Source: Arthrobacter sp. UKPF54-2 (GTDB taxonomy: Bacteria; Actinomycetota; Actinomycetes; Actinomycetales; Micrococcaceae). Taken from it: a stretch of DNA of 64,000 nucleotides. The translations under genes and the position numbers were made by a program. Each line of letters opens with the position of its first letter. Within the stretch, counting starts at the first letter, position 1. The stretch spans positions 930,001 to 994,000 of the forward strand of contig NZ_CP040174.1 in NCBI RefSeq assembly GCF_007858535.1, given 5' to 3'. Of the stretch, positions 26,739 to 36,989 are shown one piece after another. Below the pieces are notes generated by a model. The model did no database searches, was not told the origin of the DNA, and saw only the letters and a list, made by a program, of their open reading frames with translations.

Positions 26739-27560
26739 TCAACCTTCCGCGCCGGGTCCGGCGGCCGGGGCGTCCGGGGCCGCTTCGGCGGGGAGGTCCG
26801 GGCCGCCGGGCTGCAGCTCGCCGGGGATGGTGGTGGGCATCGGGCCGAAGGCCTCCTTGGCGTTCTCGATCACGGCGCGTCCCATCATCCGGTTGCCGAC
26901 GCCGCCCACCACGGCGCCGACGCCGAACGGCAGCGCCCGGCCCAGCAGCGCGGTGCCCTGGCGCTTGAGCAGGTTCCGCAGGAAGGCCTGCTGGATCCGC
27001 TGGCGCACGGAGCCGAAGCCGATCAGCGGCGCGCGGCGCGCAAAAAGCGTGCCCCAGGCCTGGGTGGGGCCCTTGCCCTGGCCGGCGGCCTGGCCGCTCA
27101 GGGAGCTCAGCAGCGCCGTGCCCTCCTCGCCGAGCATGATCGCCATGACCAGGGTGCTGGCCTTTTCGGGGTCCACCATGCGCACGCCGTGGAGTTCGGC
27201 GAGCGAGGTTGCGTACAGGGCGGTGGCCTCGAGGAACCCGACCGTCGCAACCGCGGAGAGCCCCAGGGCGGCCACGGTGCCGACGCCGGGGATAACGGCC
27301 GATCCGCCCACCAGGGCCCCGCCGCCGGTGACCGCGGCCAGGTAGTTGCGTTCCAGGATGGCGGCCAGCTGCGCCGCGGAGGCGTGCGGGTGCTTCCGCT
27401 GCAGCCGCCGCAGGTTTGCCAGCACCAACGGGCGCTGGATTTCCACCGCGCGCAGAAGCATGTTGTGGACGCCGGCCTTGGGCTTGCCGTCGGCGTCGAA
27501 CATCGCGCTGTGGGCGGTCTTCTGGGCAATTTTCATTGCCGGGTTGCTGCGCTGGGCCAT
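26739..27560 (-). CDS. glycine-rich membrane-type protein, EcsC-like possibility
   Basis: A 273-residue protein with a weakly hydrophobic core. Residues about 75-115 (GGGALVGGSAVIPGVGTVAA) and about 215-235 (GRALPFGVGAVVGGVGN) could insert in or dimerise at the membrane. The first resembles the glycine-rich start of EcsC-type proteins, but I cannot assign a family firmly. The start at 27560 is backed by a good ribosome site (GGAGAGG six bases upstream); a Met seven codons earlier is weaker. It is 3 bases upstream of pxpA and should be co-transcribed with it. Confidence 0.6.
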   Translation of the reverse strand: MAQRSNPAMKIAQKTAHSAMFDADGKPKAGVHNMLLRAVEIQRPLVLANLRRLQRKHPHASAAQLAAILERNYLAAVTGGGALVGGSAVIPGVGTVAALGLSAVATVGFLEATALYATSLAELHGVRMVDPEKASTLVMAIMLGEEGTALLSSLSGQAAGQGKGPTQAWGTLFARRAPLIGFGSVRQRIQQAFLRNLLKRQGTALLGRALPFGVGAVVGGVGNRMMGRAVIENAKEAFGPMPTTIPGELQPGGPDLPAEAAPDAPAAGPGAEG

Positions 27561-27681
27561 CGTCGCCTCTCCGGAAACCATAAGGGTGCTGAACTTCTTC
27601 CAGCCTTAACACTAGGCCACAGCCCGTCCGACCGCTCCTGCGAACCCGTGCAGGGCCGCCCGACCCGCCGGTTCAGGGCAG

Positions 27682-28272
27682 CTAGAGGACCCAGGATTCG
27701 GCCAGGGCGAGGAAGGCGGAGGAGGACGGCCCCAGCGGGCCGGGGTAGACCGCCGGAGTACCCGGCCATTCCACCCCGAATTCGCTGAGCCCGCCGGTGC
27801 TGCAGGGCAGGTAGACGTTGCTCAGGGCAGCGGTGCCGTCGCCCAGCTGGAAATTCGGGGCGGTGAACTGCCGCCGGTCCAGGACCCCGTGGATTGCCAG
27901 TTCCGCTTTGTGCCCGGTGGCCCGGAACCCGGTCGCCGGGTCCACCTCCACCGTGAATTCGTCGTGGGTATGCCCGACGCCGGTCAGCGGAAACCTGGCT
28001 GCCTCGGGGAAATGGCGGGTGAGCTCGGTAGCCAGGGTTTCGGCGAGGACTTCGTTAGCCCCGTAGCTGCGCCAGCCCTGCAGGGTGGCCACCAGAAGGG
28101 CGCTGCCCGCACCCCAGCGGGACCAGTCGGCCTGCCAGAAGGTGGCGAAGCAGCTGGCCGGCTCACCTGGAACCTGGGTGCCGCCGGCGTCCGCGGGGTG
28201 CAGAGCCAGGCCCACGTTGATTCCCACAAATGCCAGGCTGCGCCGCACCGGTGCGGTGGCCGTTTTCTCCAT
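27682..28272 (-). CDS. hypothetical protein, 196 residues
   Basis: A soluble 196-residue protein of no recognised family. It has two conserved-looking segments, VGINVGLALHPADAGG near the N-terminus and the end part FQLGDGTAALSNVYLPCSTG, and no membrane helix or signal. The start has only a weak ribosome site. It stands alone, with a strong terminator of the upstream gabD gene immediately before it. The function is unknown. Confidence 0.55.
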   Translation of the reverse strand: MEKTATAPVRRSLAFVGINVGLALHPADAGGTQVPGEPASCFATFWQADWSRWGAGSALLVATLQGWRSYGANEVLAETLATELTRHFPEAARFPLTGVGHTHDEFTVEVDPATGFRATGHKAELAIHGVLDRRQFTAPNFQLGDGTAALSNVYLPCSTGGLSEFGVEWPGTPAVYPGPLGPSSSAFLALAESWVL

Positions 28273-28295
28273 GAAAGGAGCCTAGCGGGACGGCA

Positions 28296-28336
28296 ACGGC
28301 CCCGGCCGGAAGGTCGTTGCTTCCGGCCGGGGCCGT
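28296..28336 (-). terminator. gabD terminator, perfect 17-bp hairpin
   Basis: ACGGCCCCGGCCGGAAG at 28296-28312 pairs without mismatch with 28320-28336 across a 7-base loop. It begins 26 bases after the gabD stop at 28362 on the minus strand. The stem is very GC-rich and lacks a long T tract. Confidence 0.7.
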
Positions 28337-28361
28337 GTCCTGCCGGGGTTCGCGGACCCGC

Positions 28362-29735
<1,374 letters not shown>

Positions 29736-29883
29736 TGGTCCACCATCTCCGTTTCTGGCTGGGTTGAGCCGGTTCGGCCGGCCTGATCGCAAGAGCAGGA
29801 CCGGTCCCTTAGGCGCCAACCGATGGCCAACCCGGACTATTCCAAGCGTCGTGCCGGGTTTCCGGCGCCGCTAAACTGGGCGC

Positions 29884-31377
29884 ATGCCCGCCCCGCGAGC
29901 CCTGCGCCCCTTTGTGCACCGCGAGTACCGGGTGCTGATCACCGCGCTGGCGATCTCCATTTTCGGCTCCGGCATGTGGGCTGTCGCGATGGTCTACCAG
30001 GTGATCCATCTGGGCGGCGGCCCGCTTGAGCTCTCGCTCGTGGCCGCGGCGGGCAGTGTCGGGCTCGTGGCGTTCGTCCTCGCTGGCGGCATTGCTGCCG
30101 ACCGGGTTCCGCAGCGCCTCCTGATCATCGGCGTCGAGGGCGCCAACCTGGCCGTCATCGCCGCCATCAGCGGCCTGGCCCTGGCCGGCCGGCTGCAGTT
30201 GTGGCACCTGGCGCTGGGAGCGTTTGTGCTGGGGGTCGGGGCGGCGTTCTTCTTTCCCGCCTACTCCGCCATCCTGCCCCGGATCATGCCGCCGGAGGAT
30301 CTACTGGCGGCCAACGGCATGGAGGGGACAATGCGCCCCATCCTGCAGCAGGCCGCGGGTCCTGCCGTGGCCGGTGTGCTGGTGGCGGCACTGTCGCCCT
30401 CGCACGCCGTCACGGGGGTGGCCGCCTGCCATCTGCTGGCCTTCGTCATCCTGAACTTCCTGGCCCGCCCCCGGACGGCCGCCATCGCCGCGGACGGGGA
30501 CGCACCGGGCAGGACCTCGCTGCTGCAGGATCTGCGCGAAGGCGTGGGCTACACGGTCCGGACCCCATGGCTGCTCTGGACCCTGCTGTGGGCCTGTATC
30601 TCCGTGCTGTTCTTCATCGGACCCATCGAGGTGCTGATTCCGTTTGTGGTCCGCGATCAGCTCGGCGGCGATTCCAGCACGTTCGGTTTCCTGCTCGCGG
30701 TGATGGGCGTCGGCGGCGCCGGGGCGTCGCTGGCGACCGCCTCGTTCCCGCTCCCGCGCCGGTACCTCAGCGTGATGATGGTGTGCTGGGGCGCCGGCAG
30801 CCTGCCGCTGGCCGCCGTGGGGCTAATGGACAGTTTCTGGGCCCTCGCCGCGGCGCTGTTCGTCTTCGGCGCCACCGGCGGGGTCGGGATGGTCATCTGG
30901 GGCACCCTGCTGCAGCGCCGCGTCCCGCCGCATCTGCTGGGCCGCGTCTCCAGCCTGGACTTCTTTGTGTCCCTGGCGTTGATGCCGTTGTCCATGGCCC
31001 TGGCCGGCCCGGCCGCCGAGGTCCTCCCGGTCTGGCTGATCTTCCTCGTGGCCGGCACCGCGTGCCCGCTGATGACCGTCGTGGCCATGGTCGCGGCCCG
31101 GATGCCGGCCGATGAGATCGCCCACCCGCTGGACCCGGGCCAGCCCGGGCCAGCCCGAGCCGGCCGGGCCCGCCTAGCGGACCGGCTTAGCGGCCCGCGC
31201 GGACCGGCACTAGCCGGCGGCGCGCACCACCGGGAGCGACGCCGTCGCCGGCCCTGGGAACACCGTGGGCTCCGGGCTCACGACGGCGTGCAACGGCACG
31301 GTCACCGGTTCGTTGCCGACCATGAACCGCTCCCCGCGGACGTCGACTTCCAGCGGCGCCCCGTCCGGGACCGTTAG
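29884..31377 (+). CDS. MFS transporter, with C-terminal overrun into the next gene
   Basis: A membrane protein of 497 residues in the open frame, with about 10-12 helices over residues 1-415. The GGIAADRVPQRLLI loop after TM2 and the mid-protein FIGPIEVLIPFVVRDQ fit the drug/metabolite efflux MFS group. After residue about 415 (PADEIAHPL) the frame continues with an Arg/Pro-rich, non-membrane tail of about 80 residues that is antisense to the end of the GH65 gene. The usual end would be near 31170; a TAG in the next frame at 31175 suggests a frameshift or a lost stop. The family assignment is firm, the last 80 residues are not. Confidence 0.75.
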   Translation: MPAPRALRPFVHREYRVLITALAISIFGSGMWAVAMVYQVIHLGGGPLELSLVAAAGSVGLVAFVLAGGIAADRVPQRLLIIGVEGANLAVIAAISGLALAGRLQLWHLALGAFVLGVGAAFFFPAYSAILPRIMPPEDLLAANGMEGTMRPILQQAAGPAVAGVLVAALSPSHAVTGVAACHLLAFVILNFLARPRTAAIAADGDAPGRTSLLQDLREGVGYTVRTPWLLWTLLWACISVLFFIGPIEVLIPFVVRDQLGGDSSTFGFLLAVMGVGGAGASLATASFPLPRRYLSVMMVCWGAGSLPLAAVGLMDSFWALAAALFVFGATGGVGMVIWGTLLQRRVPPHLLGRVSSLDFFVSLALMPLSMALAGPAAEVLPVWLIFLVAGTACPLMTVVAMVAARMPADEIAHPLDPGQPGPARAGRARLADRLSGPRGPALAGGAHHRERRRRRPWEHRGLRAHDGVQRHGHRFVADHEPLPADVDFQRRPVRDR

Positions 31378-33540
31378 CCGGAGCTGGGTGCCGTCCAGCT
31401 CGACGTGCAGCAGCCCGCCTCGGAGTTTCAGGTGGAAGTCCAGGGAGTCCCAGTCGGCGGGAAGCCGCGGATCAAAGTGGGGCACCTCGCCCTGGTCCCG
31501 CAACCCTGCGAAACCGCTGACCAGCGAACTCCACACCCCGCCGGTGGAGGCGATGTGCACGCCGTCGATCGTGTTGCCGTGGGTGTCGTCGAGGTCGATA
31601 TACAGCGCGTGGATAAAGTGCTCCAGCGCGGCCATGCCGTAGCCCACCTCGGCGGCCATGATGCCCTGCACACAGGCGGACAGGGTGGAGTCGCCGGTGG
31701 TGATGGGATCGTAGAAGTCGAAGGCGCGGCGCTTCTCCTCCGCCGTGAAGTCTTGCCACTGCAGGAACATCGCCAGCACGGTGTCGGCCTGCTTGAGAAC
31801 CTGGTGCCGGTAGATCACCAAAGGGTGGAAGTTCAGCAGCAGCGGGTACTTGGACCGCGGCGTGTTCCAGTCCCACGGCTCCAGCGTCATGAAATCGTTG
31901 TCCTGCGAGTGGACCTGGAGGTCGCTGTCGAAAGGCAGATGCATCCGGTTCGCGGCCTGCTCCCAGAGCTCCCGTTCGGCGTCGTCGATCCCCGGGTGGT
32001 CCAGCGCCGCGGCGGCGCGCAGGTTAAACCGGGCCATGACGTTGGTGTACAGGTTGTCGTTGACGACGGCGGTGTACTCGTCCGGGCCGGTGACCCCGTG
32101 GATGTGGAAGAGCCCGTCCTTGCCGAAAAAGCCCAGCGAGGCCCACATCCGCGCCGTCTCGACCAGCAGGTCGGAGCCGAGGGTCGCCTGGAACTCAGTG
32201 TCCCCGCTGGCCCAGATGTAGCGGTTGGTGGCGAAGGCGATCGCGGCGGCGATGTGGAACTGCGCGGTGCCGGCGGCGTAGTAGGCGCTGGCCTCCAGAC
32301 CGTTGATGGTGCGCCACGGGAACAGGGCGCCGTCCACGCTGAGCTCCTTGGCGCGGACCCGGGCCTCAGGCAGCAGCTCGTGGCGGAACTCCAGAACCTG
32401 GCGGGCGTTGCCGGGGTTGGTGTAGGTCAGGTAGGGCAGCAAGTACACCTCCTGATCCCAGAAGTAGTGCCCGTCGTAGCCGGAGCCGGAGACGCCCTTG
32501 GCCGGGATGCCGGCCACGTCGGCGCAGGCCGTGGCCTGCGCCAGCTGGAAAAGGTTCCAGCGGATGGCCTGCTGCAGCTCGGCCTGGCCGCCCACCACAA
32601 TGTCGCTGGTGGTCCAGTAGTCGCGGTAGTGCGCCTCGCTCTGGGCGAAGATCTCGGCCACGGACAGCAGGGCGGACTCGGCCGTCTCGGCCGGGTCCTC
32701 GTCCGCGGCCCGTCCCACCGCGTAGCTGACGCTTTTCTCCAGCACGAACGGCGCGTCCGGGCTGACCGCAAGTACGTAGCGGACACTGCTGTCGTCCTGG
32801 TCCACCTGGGTGTCGAAGGGCTGGACGCCGGCGGAGGTCCAGTGGTCCACGGCCATGCCGAGCCGCTGCTTGGACTCGGCGGCCTCCCAGGAGAGCCGGA
32901 GCGAGCCGTCGCCGCCGTCGAGCCGGAGCGGGAGCAGCACACGCCCCGCGTGGCGGCCGGCGCGGCGCGGGTCGTGGGCCGAGTGGTCCTCCACCGGCTG
33001 GTCCTGCCGGTTCACCACGGCCGAGGTCACGTCGGCGGAGATGTCCCGGTCGGCCGCGACTTCCAGCGAGATGCCGAGGGCGCCCCGGGCCTGGTACCCC
33101 ACCGCGCGGCGTTCCGTGGTGGTCACGGTGGCGCCGGAGCGGCACTGCCAGACGATCCGGCATTCGTAGACGCCGGTGGCGAAGTCCACGCTGCGCCGGT
33201 AGTCCAGCACCGTGGATTCCTCGAGGCTGAGCATTTCGCCGTCGATGATGACAACGAAGTTGTTGGCGTCCGGGACGTAGAGGATGCGCTGGCCGGTGCG
33301 GGCGAAGCCATAGGCGTTTTCCGCGTGCTTGATGTCCCAGATCTCATGGAAGCCGTTGATGAAGCTGCCCGGGAGTTCGGCGTCGACGGCCGCCCAGTGG
33401 GCGCCGCGGATGCCGAGGTGGCCGTTGCCGAGGCTGAAGAGGGTCTCCAGCGTGCCGGCGTTGCCGGGCAGGTGGACGGTTTCCACGAGCTGCCAGGGGT
33501 CGTTGGGGAACCTGGCGCGGTCCGAGGTGATGAGAGCCAT
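31210..33540 (-). CDS. glycoside hydrolase family 65 phosphorylase (maltose/trehalose/kojibiose type)
   Basis: A 776-residue protein of usual GH65 length. The catalytic acid is Glu488 in the segment GVTGPDEYTAVV, and the WDQE loop lies at residues 361-364. GH65 enzymes phosphorolyse alpha-glucosides to beta-glucose-1-phosphate plus glucose or another sugar, in the cytoplasm. The adjacent beta-phosphoglucomutase would take up the beta-glucose-1-phosphate, which supports this family rather than hydrolysis. The exact disaccharide cannot be told. The start at 33540 is followed by a normal N-terminus and has an AAGGA upstream. It is the last gene of the lacI-pgm-GH65 operon. Confidence 0.9.
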   Translation of the reverse strand: MALITSDRARFPNDPWQLVETVHLPGNAGTLETLFSLGNGHLGIRGAHWAAVDAELPGSFINGFHEIWDIKHAENAYGFARTGQRILYVPDANNFVVIIDGEMLSLEESTVLDYRRSVDFATGVYECRIVWQCRSGATVTTTERRAVGYQARGALGISLEVAADRDISADVTSAVVNRQDQPVEDHSAHDPRRAGRHAGRVLLPLRLDGGDGSLRLSWEAAESKQRLGMAVDHWTSAGVQPFDTQVDQDDSSVRYVLAVSPDAPFVLEKSVSYAVGRAADEDPAETAESALLSVAEIFAQSEAHYRDYWTTSDIVVGGQAELQQAIRWNLFQLAQATACADVAGIPAKGVSGSGYDGHYFWDQEVYLLPYLTYTNPGNARQVLEFRHELLPEARVRAKELSVDGALFPWRTINGLEASAYYAAGTAQFHIAAAIAFATNRYIWASGDTEFQATLGSDLLVETARMWASLGFFGKDGLFHIHGVTGPDEYTAVVNDNLYTNVMARFNLRAAAALDHPGIDDAERELWEQAANRMHLPFDSDLQVHSQDNDFMTLEPWDWNTPRSKYPLLLNFHPLVIYRHQVLKQADTVLAMFLQWQDFTAEEKRRAFDFYDPITTGDSTLSACVQGIMAAEVGYGMAALEHFIHALYIDLDDTHGNTIDGVHIASTGGVWSSLVSGFAGLRDQGEVPHFDPRLPADWDSLDFHLKLRGGLLHVELDGTQLRLTVPDGAPLEVDVRGERFMVGNEPVTVPLHAVVSPEPTVFPGPATASLPVVRAAG

Positions 33541-33590
33541 GGTGGGTCCTTTTGGCGGTGGCGGTTGTGCGGGTGGGTGGTGGCGGCCGG

Positions 33591-34352
33591 TTAGAGCAGT
33601 TCGGCCAGGTCGCCGACGACGATTGTGGCGCCCGCGTCGAGCAGGGTCTTCCGGCCAGCCCCGCGGTCGACGCCGATGACCGAGTGGAAGCTCCCCGCGC
33701 TTCCAGCCTGGACACCGGAGACGGCGTCTTCGACGACGATGCACGCTTCGCTGGGCAGGCCCAGCAGCTGCGCGGCGTATTCGTAGGTGGCCGGGCTGGG
33801 CTTGCCCGGCAGGCCCTCGGAGACCGCGACGACGCCGTCCACCACCACCGGGAAGTAGTCCGAGAGCCCGGCGGCCTTCAGCACCGGAACGGCGTTGCGG
33901 GAGGAGGAGACGACGGCAAGCTTCAGTCCCCGCCCCAGTGCGGCCTCGATGAAACGGACCGAACCCTCGTAGGGCGTGACGCCGCCGGCCGCCACGATGT
34001 CGTTGAAGACCTTGTTCTTGCGGTTGCCGAGGCCGTGCACGGTGTCGTTGGCCGGATCGTCGTCGGCCGGGCCCTCCGGCAGCACAATGTTGCGGGAGGC
34101 CAGGAAGTCGCGGACGCCGTCGAAGCGGGGCTTGCCGTCGATGTGGTCGAAGTAGTCGCTTTCGCGGTAGCCCGGCGCGTCCGGCACGCTCTGGAGAAAC
34201 CCGTCGAAGAGTTCCTGCCAGGCGCGTTCGTGCACCACCGCGGTGGGCGTCAGGACGCCGTCGAGGTCAAAGAGGATGGCGGAGGCGCCCGCGAGGACAC
34301 CTGGGGTGCCGGTGCCGTGGGAAGTTTCGGTGCCGTTGGAAATCTCAGTCAT
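33591..34352 (-). CDS. pgmB: beta-phosphoglucomutase, HAD family
   Basis: A 253-residue HAD-like phosphatase/mutase. The nucleophile and acid/base Asp29 and Asp31 are in ILFDLDGVLT, and the later motifs VVSSSRNAV and CIVVEDAVSGVQAG are typical. It converts beta-glucose-1-phosphate to glucose-6-phosphate, which joins the GH65 phosphorylase to glycolysis. It follows the LacI-type gene by about 110 bases and precedes the GH65 gene by about 50. The first 20 residues are a low-complexity Gly/Thr/Ser extension not seen in most members. Confidence 0.88.
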   Translation of the reverse strand: MTEISNGTETSHGTGTPGVLAGASAILFDLDGVLTPTAVVHERAWQELFDGFLQSVPDAPGYRESDYFDHIDGKPRFDGVRDFLASRNIVLPEGPADDDPANDTVHGLGNRKNKVFNDIVAAGGVTPYEGSVRFIEAALGRGLKLAVVSSSRNAVPVLKAAGLSDYFPVVVDGVVAVSEGLPGKPSPATYEYAAQLLGLPSEACIVVEDAVSGVQAGSAGSFHSVIGVDRGAGRKTLLDAGATIVVGDLAELL

Positions 34353-34464
34353 GGAGCGAATGTCCTTTCAGACGGTGGCGGGAAAGTCTGCGGAAATCTT
34401 GGGAAAAACGGGGCCGCCGCGGGACCGCGCCGGGCGGCGGTCCCGGGGCCCTCGGTGGCGGGCA

Positions 34465-35493
34465 TCAGCGCCGGCGGCGGGTGCTCCGGCGCTCCACCAG
34501 CTTGGTCTCCAGCAGGTGGGCGGCGGGGGGATTCTGGTTCCCCGGGTGGTGGAGCCTCTCGATCAGCAGGTTGGCGGCGAACGCGCCCTGGTCGGCGACC
34601 GGCTGGGCGATGGTGGTCAGCCCCAGTAACCAGCTCATCTGATGATCGTCGATGCCGATGAGGGAAACGTTCTTGGGAGCTGACAGGCCGAGATCCCGCA
34701 AGGCCATCAGTGCACCGAAGGCGGTTTCGTCGCAGCCGGCGAACACGGCGGTCGGCATCCTGCGGTTCTCGATCAGCTCCGTCATGGCCCGGCGTCCGCC
34801 CTCGATGCTGGATCCGGCGTCGAGCACCAGGTCGGGATCGACGGTCAGCTCGTGCTCGGCGAGGGCCAGTTCGAACCCGCGCCTCCGGGCGTCCGCGGTG
34901 ACCACCGAACGTCCCTCCTGCTCCCGCCCGGCCAGCATCGCCAGGTCCCAGTGGCCCAGTCCGAGCAGGTGGCCGGTGGCCTGACGCGCGGCCTCCTGAT
35001 CGTCGATCCCCACGTTGTCCCACGGCACCGCGTGCATTCCCACACTCGCGACGGCCAGGCCGGAGGCTTCCAGCGCCGCAATCTCACCGCCGTCGAGGGC
35101 GACATTCAGCAGCAGGACACCGTCCACGCGCTGGGCCAGCCCGGCGAGGTCGCCGAAGAGTTTGCGCTGCACGCTGGGCCGGTTCCGCAGGCTGACCAGC
35201 ACGGTGTCGTAGCCGCTGTCGGCGAGAACTTCCTCCGCAGCCTCGACCGCCCGCGCGAAGTACCAGGCGGTCGCGGTGGGGACAACAATGGCCACGGCCC
35301 CGGTGGTCCCGCCGGCCAGCCGGGCCGCGGCCGAGGACGCCTTGTAGCCGAGCTTGGCGGCCGCGTCGGTGACTTTGGCCTGGGCCTTTTCGGAAACGTT
35401 GGGGAGGTGCCGGAGCGCCCGCGAGACGGTGCAAATGGAGAGCCCGGAAAGGGCGGCCACGTCCTGGATTGTCACGCGCGGAGCCTTAGTCAT
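34465..35493 (-). CDS. LacI family transcriptional regulator
   Basis: A 342-residue regulator with the LacI helix-turn-helix at residues 7-27 (VTIQDVAALSGLSICTVSRA) and a periplasmic-binding-protein-like C-terminal domain for a sugar ligand. It is upstream of the beta-phosphoglucomutase and GH65 genes on the same strand, so it probably controls the operon and itself. A palindrome that fits a LacI-type operator is found upstream at 35560-35573. The inducer is likely a maltose/trehalose-type sugar, by inference. Confidence 0.88.
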   Translation of the reverse strand: MTKAPRVTIQDVAALSGLSICTVSRALRHLPNVSEKAQAKVTDAAAKLGYKASSAAARLAGGTTGAVAIVVPTATAWYFARAVEAAEEVLADSGYDTVLVSLRNRPSVQRKLFGDLAGLAQRVDGVLLLNVALDGGEIAALEASGLAVASVGMHAVPWDNVGIDDQEAARQATGHLLGLGHWDLAMLAGREQEGRSVVTADARRRGFELALAEHELTVDPDLVLDAGSSIEGGRRAMTELIENRRMPTAVFAGCDETAFGALMALRDLGLSAPKNVSLIGIDDHQMSWLLGLTTIAQPVADQGAFAANLLIERLHHPGNQNPPAAHLLETKLVERRSTRRRR

Positions 35494-35559
35494 GCGACAC
35501 GGGCCTGGACCTTTCTTCCCCCTGCAGTAGTGGGCCGGTTTAAAATGGCCAAAGTAAAC

Positions 35560-35573
35560 TGTAAACGCTTATA
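35560..35573. promoter_or_regulatory. putative LacI-type operator (TGTAAACGCTTATA)
   Basis: A 14-base palindrome centred on CG, with half sites TGTAAAC and TATAAGC (5 of 7 match), 67 bases upstream of the LacI start at 35493. It is the usual shape of a LacI-family site and would allow autoregulation. Confidence 0.5.
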
Positions 35574-35685
35574 AATTCGGCGCGCAAGTGGCTGCAGAAT
35601 TCCATCCGGTGGAGTTTCCGTCGGCGCCGCGTCCGGGCGCGGCGCAGGCCCGGCTCGGGTGCGTCTCAGCCGGCGCAGGCCCGGC

Positions 35686-36303
35686 TCAGCGCAGCACGTA
35701 GTGGCGCAGGAAGGCGCCGACGTCCACCAGTTCCGCCGCCGAGACCGAGTGGCCCATCCCGGGGTAGCTGCGCGCCGTGAGCTGGGTGTGCCGGTGCAGC
35801 CATTCCTCGGTGTGCGCCGTGGCGTCCTCGTTGATCACCGGATCCGCCTTGTCCCGACCCCAGAAGAACGGCGGCCGCGCGGTAAAGGACTCGCTCATGG
35901 CCAGCAGCTCGTTGTCCAGCACAAAACCGGACAGCCCGACGACGGCGCGGAACGCCTCCGGCCGCAACCGCAGCAGCATGCTCGCCATGGCCATGCCCTG
36001 GGAATAGCCGAGCAGGCTGACGCTGCTGTGCTGGCCCTTGACGGAGTCGATCCAGCTGAAGACCGAGGTGGTGGCGGAGATGACGTCGGCGAAGTCGTGG
36101 GTGAGGAAGTAGTCCAGCAGGAACCAGCCGTAGTCGTCGCCGATCACCTTGGGCCCGCGCGGGGCTGCGCAGGTGAACTCGGGCGGCAGGCCGGGGAAGA
36201 GCTTGGCCATCCGGGTCTCGTCCGTGCCGTAGCCGTGCAGCATCACCAGCAGCGGCGTGCCGGCACGCTCGTGCTCGGGCCTGGACCAGGCGACAGTTTC
36301 CAT
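35686..36303 (-). CDS. alpha/beta hydrolase (phospholipase/carboxylesterase-like)
   Basis: A 205-residue alpha/beta hydrolase. The nucleophile elbow is GYSQG (Ser in LLGYSQGMAMAS) and the C-terminal catalytic His is in YPGMGHSVS. The N-terminus VMLHGYGTDE carries the oxyanion-hole HG. It is of the small phospholipase/carboxylesterase type that hydrolyses short esters or lysophospholipids. No signal peptide is seen. It stands alone between the LacI gene and the DUF6458 gene. Confidence 0.85.
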   Translation of the reverse strand: METVAWSRPEHERAGTPLLVMLHGYGTDETRMAKLFPGLPPEFTCAAPRGPKVIGDDYGWFLLDYFLTHDFADVISATTSVFSWIDSVKGQHSSVSLLGYSQGMAMASMLLRLRPEAFRAVVGLSGFVLDNELLAMSESFTARPPFFWGRDKADPVINEDATAHTEEWLHRHTQLTARSYPGMGHSVSAAELVDVGAFLRHYVLR

Positions 36304-36414
36304 GGGGACAGCCTAGCCAGCCGCCGAATCAGCCCCGGACACGGCGATTTTTCCGGCGGGGCGTGGCCACAATCGTTGAAACGACAGGTACCGGGCTGTA
36401 GCGTGACGCTGGAC

Positions 36415-36432
36415 AGCATGCTTAGCATTACC
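36415..36432 (+). promoter_or_regulatory. shared AGCATGCTTAG motif upstream of the DUF6458 gene
   Basis: AGCATGCTTAGCATTACC, 32 bases before the start at 36465. It matches 4126-4143 (reverse strand) in 15 of 18 positions and 62910-62927 in 13 of the first 15. See the finding on this motif. Confidence 0.5.
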
Positions 36433-36464
36433 TATCGGTCCCACCGGACAACAAGGAGCAAGTC

Positions 36465-36728
36465 ATGAGAATCGGTTCCTCCATCTTCCTTATCGCCCTC
36501 GGCGCCATCCTGGCCTGGGCCATCGCCCCCGGCCTGATCCCCAACGTCGACCAGACCATGATCGGCTACATCCTGATGGTGGTCGGCGTCATCGGACTGG
36601 TCGCATCCCTGATCCTGGCCTCCCCCGGCCGCAGCCGCACCCGCCGGGTCAGCGAAACGCGCTCCGTCGTCGACCCCAACACGGGCGAAACCATCACCCG
36701 CAACGAGAGCCGCGACGCCGGCATATAG
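36465..36728 (+). CDS. DUF6458 family membrane protein
   Basis: An 87-residue protein with two membrane helices (about 3-22 and 31-52) and a charged C-terminal tail (RSRTRRVSETRSVVDPNTGE). This matches the DUF6458 family, which is common in actinobacteria and of unknown function. The start is preceded by AAGGAGCAAGTC, a good ribosome site. It stands alone, has a shared upstream motif (36415-36432) and a strong terminator (36776-36820). Confidence 0.85.
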   Translation: MRIGSSIFLIALGAILAWAIAPGLIPNVDQTMIGYILMVVGVIGLVASLILASPGRSRTRRVSETRSVVDPNTGETITRNESRDAGI

Positions 36729-36775
36729 CCGCAGGCACTCCCCCGGCGCAGCAATGCGCCGCAGCAACCAACCCG

Positions 36776-36820
36776 GACGCCGGGCCGGACCGCACAGGTC
36801 TGGCCCGGCGTCTGTTGTTT
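36776..36820 (+). terminator. DUF6458 rho-independent terminator
   Basis: GACGCCGGGCCGGACC at 36776-36791 pairs with 36797-36812 (one G-T pair), then TGTTGTTT at 36813-36820. It lies 48 bases after the DUF6458 stop. Confidence 0.75.
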
Positions 36821-36950
36821 AACGGGCCGCATCCCGGGCGGAGCCTGCAGTGCCGCCCACGCGGCGGGTGGGCATGCCCGTTTCCCCATGTCCCCAGCTC
36901 CCTGTGTCCCCGCCAACCAACGGACGTGCCCATCCCCGCGCACCACTACT

Positions 36951-36971
36951 GGACATATGCCCTATATGTCC
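36951..36971. repeat. 21-base inverted repeat, left copy
   Basis: Arms GGACATAT and ATATGTCC around a 5-base centre. Its reverse-complement relation to the element at 41821-41841 is 18 of 21 bases, so the two are copies of one element in opposite orientation on the two sides of the PTS operon. Confidence 0.6.
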
Positions 36972-36989
36972 ACTTCCCCGGCCGGGCAG

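Noticed and set aside
31405..33594. A 729-residue open frame opposite the GH65 gene
   Set aside because: Antisense shadow; the GH65 gene has its catalytic Glu and standard length, while this frame shows only Val/Gly/Asp-rich sequence without domains.
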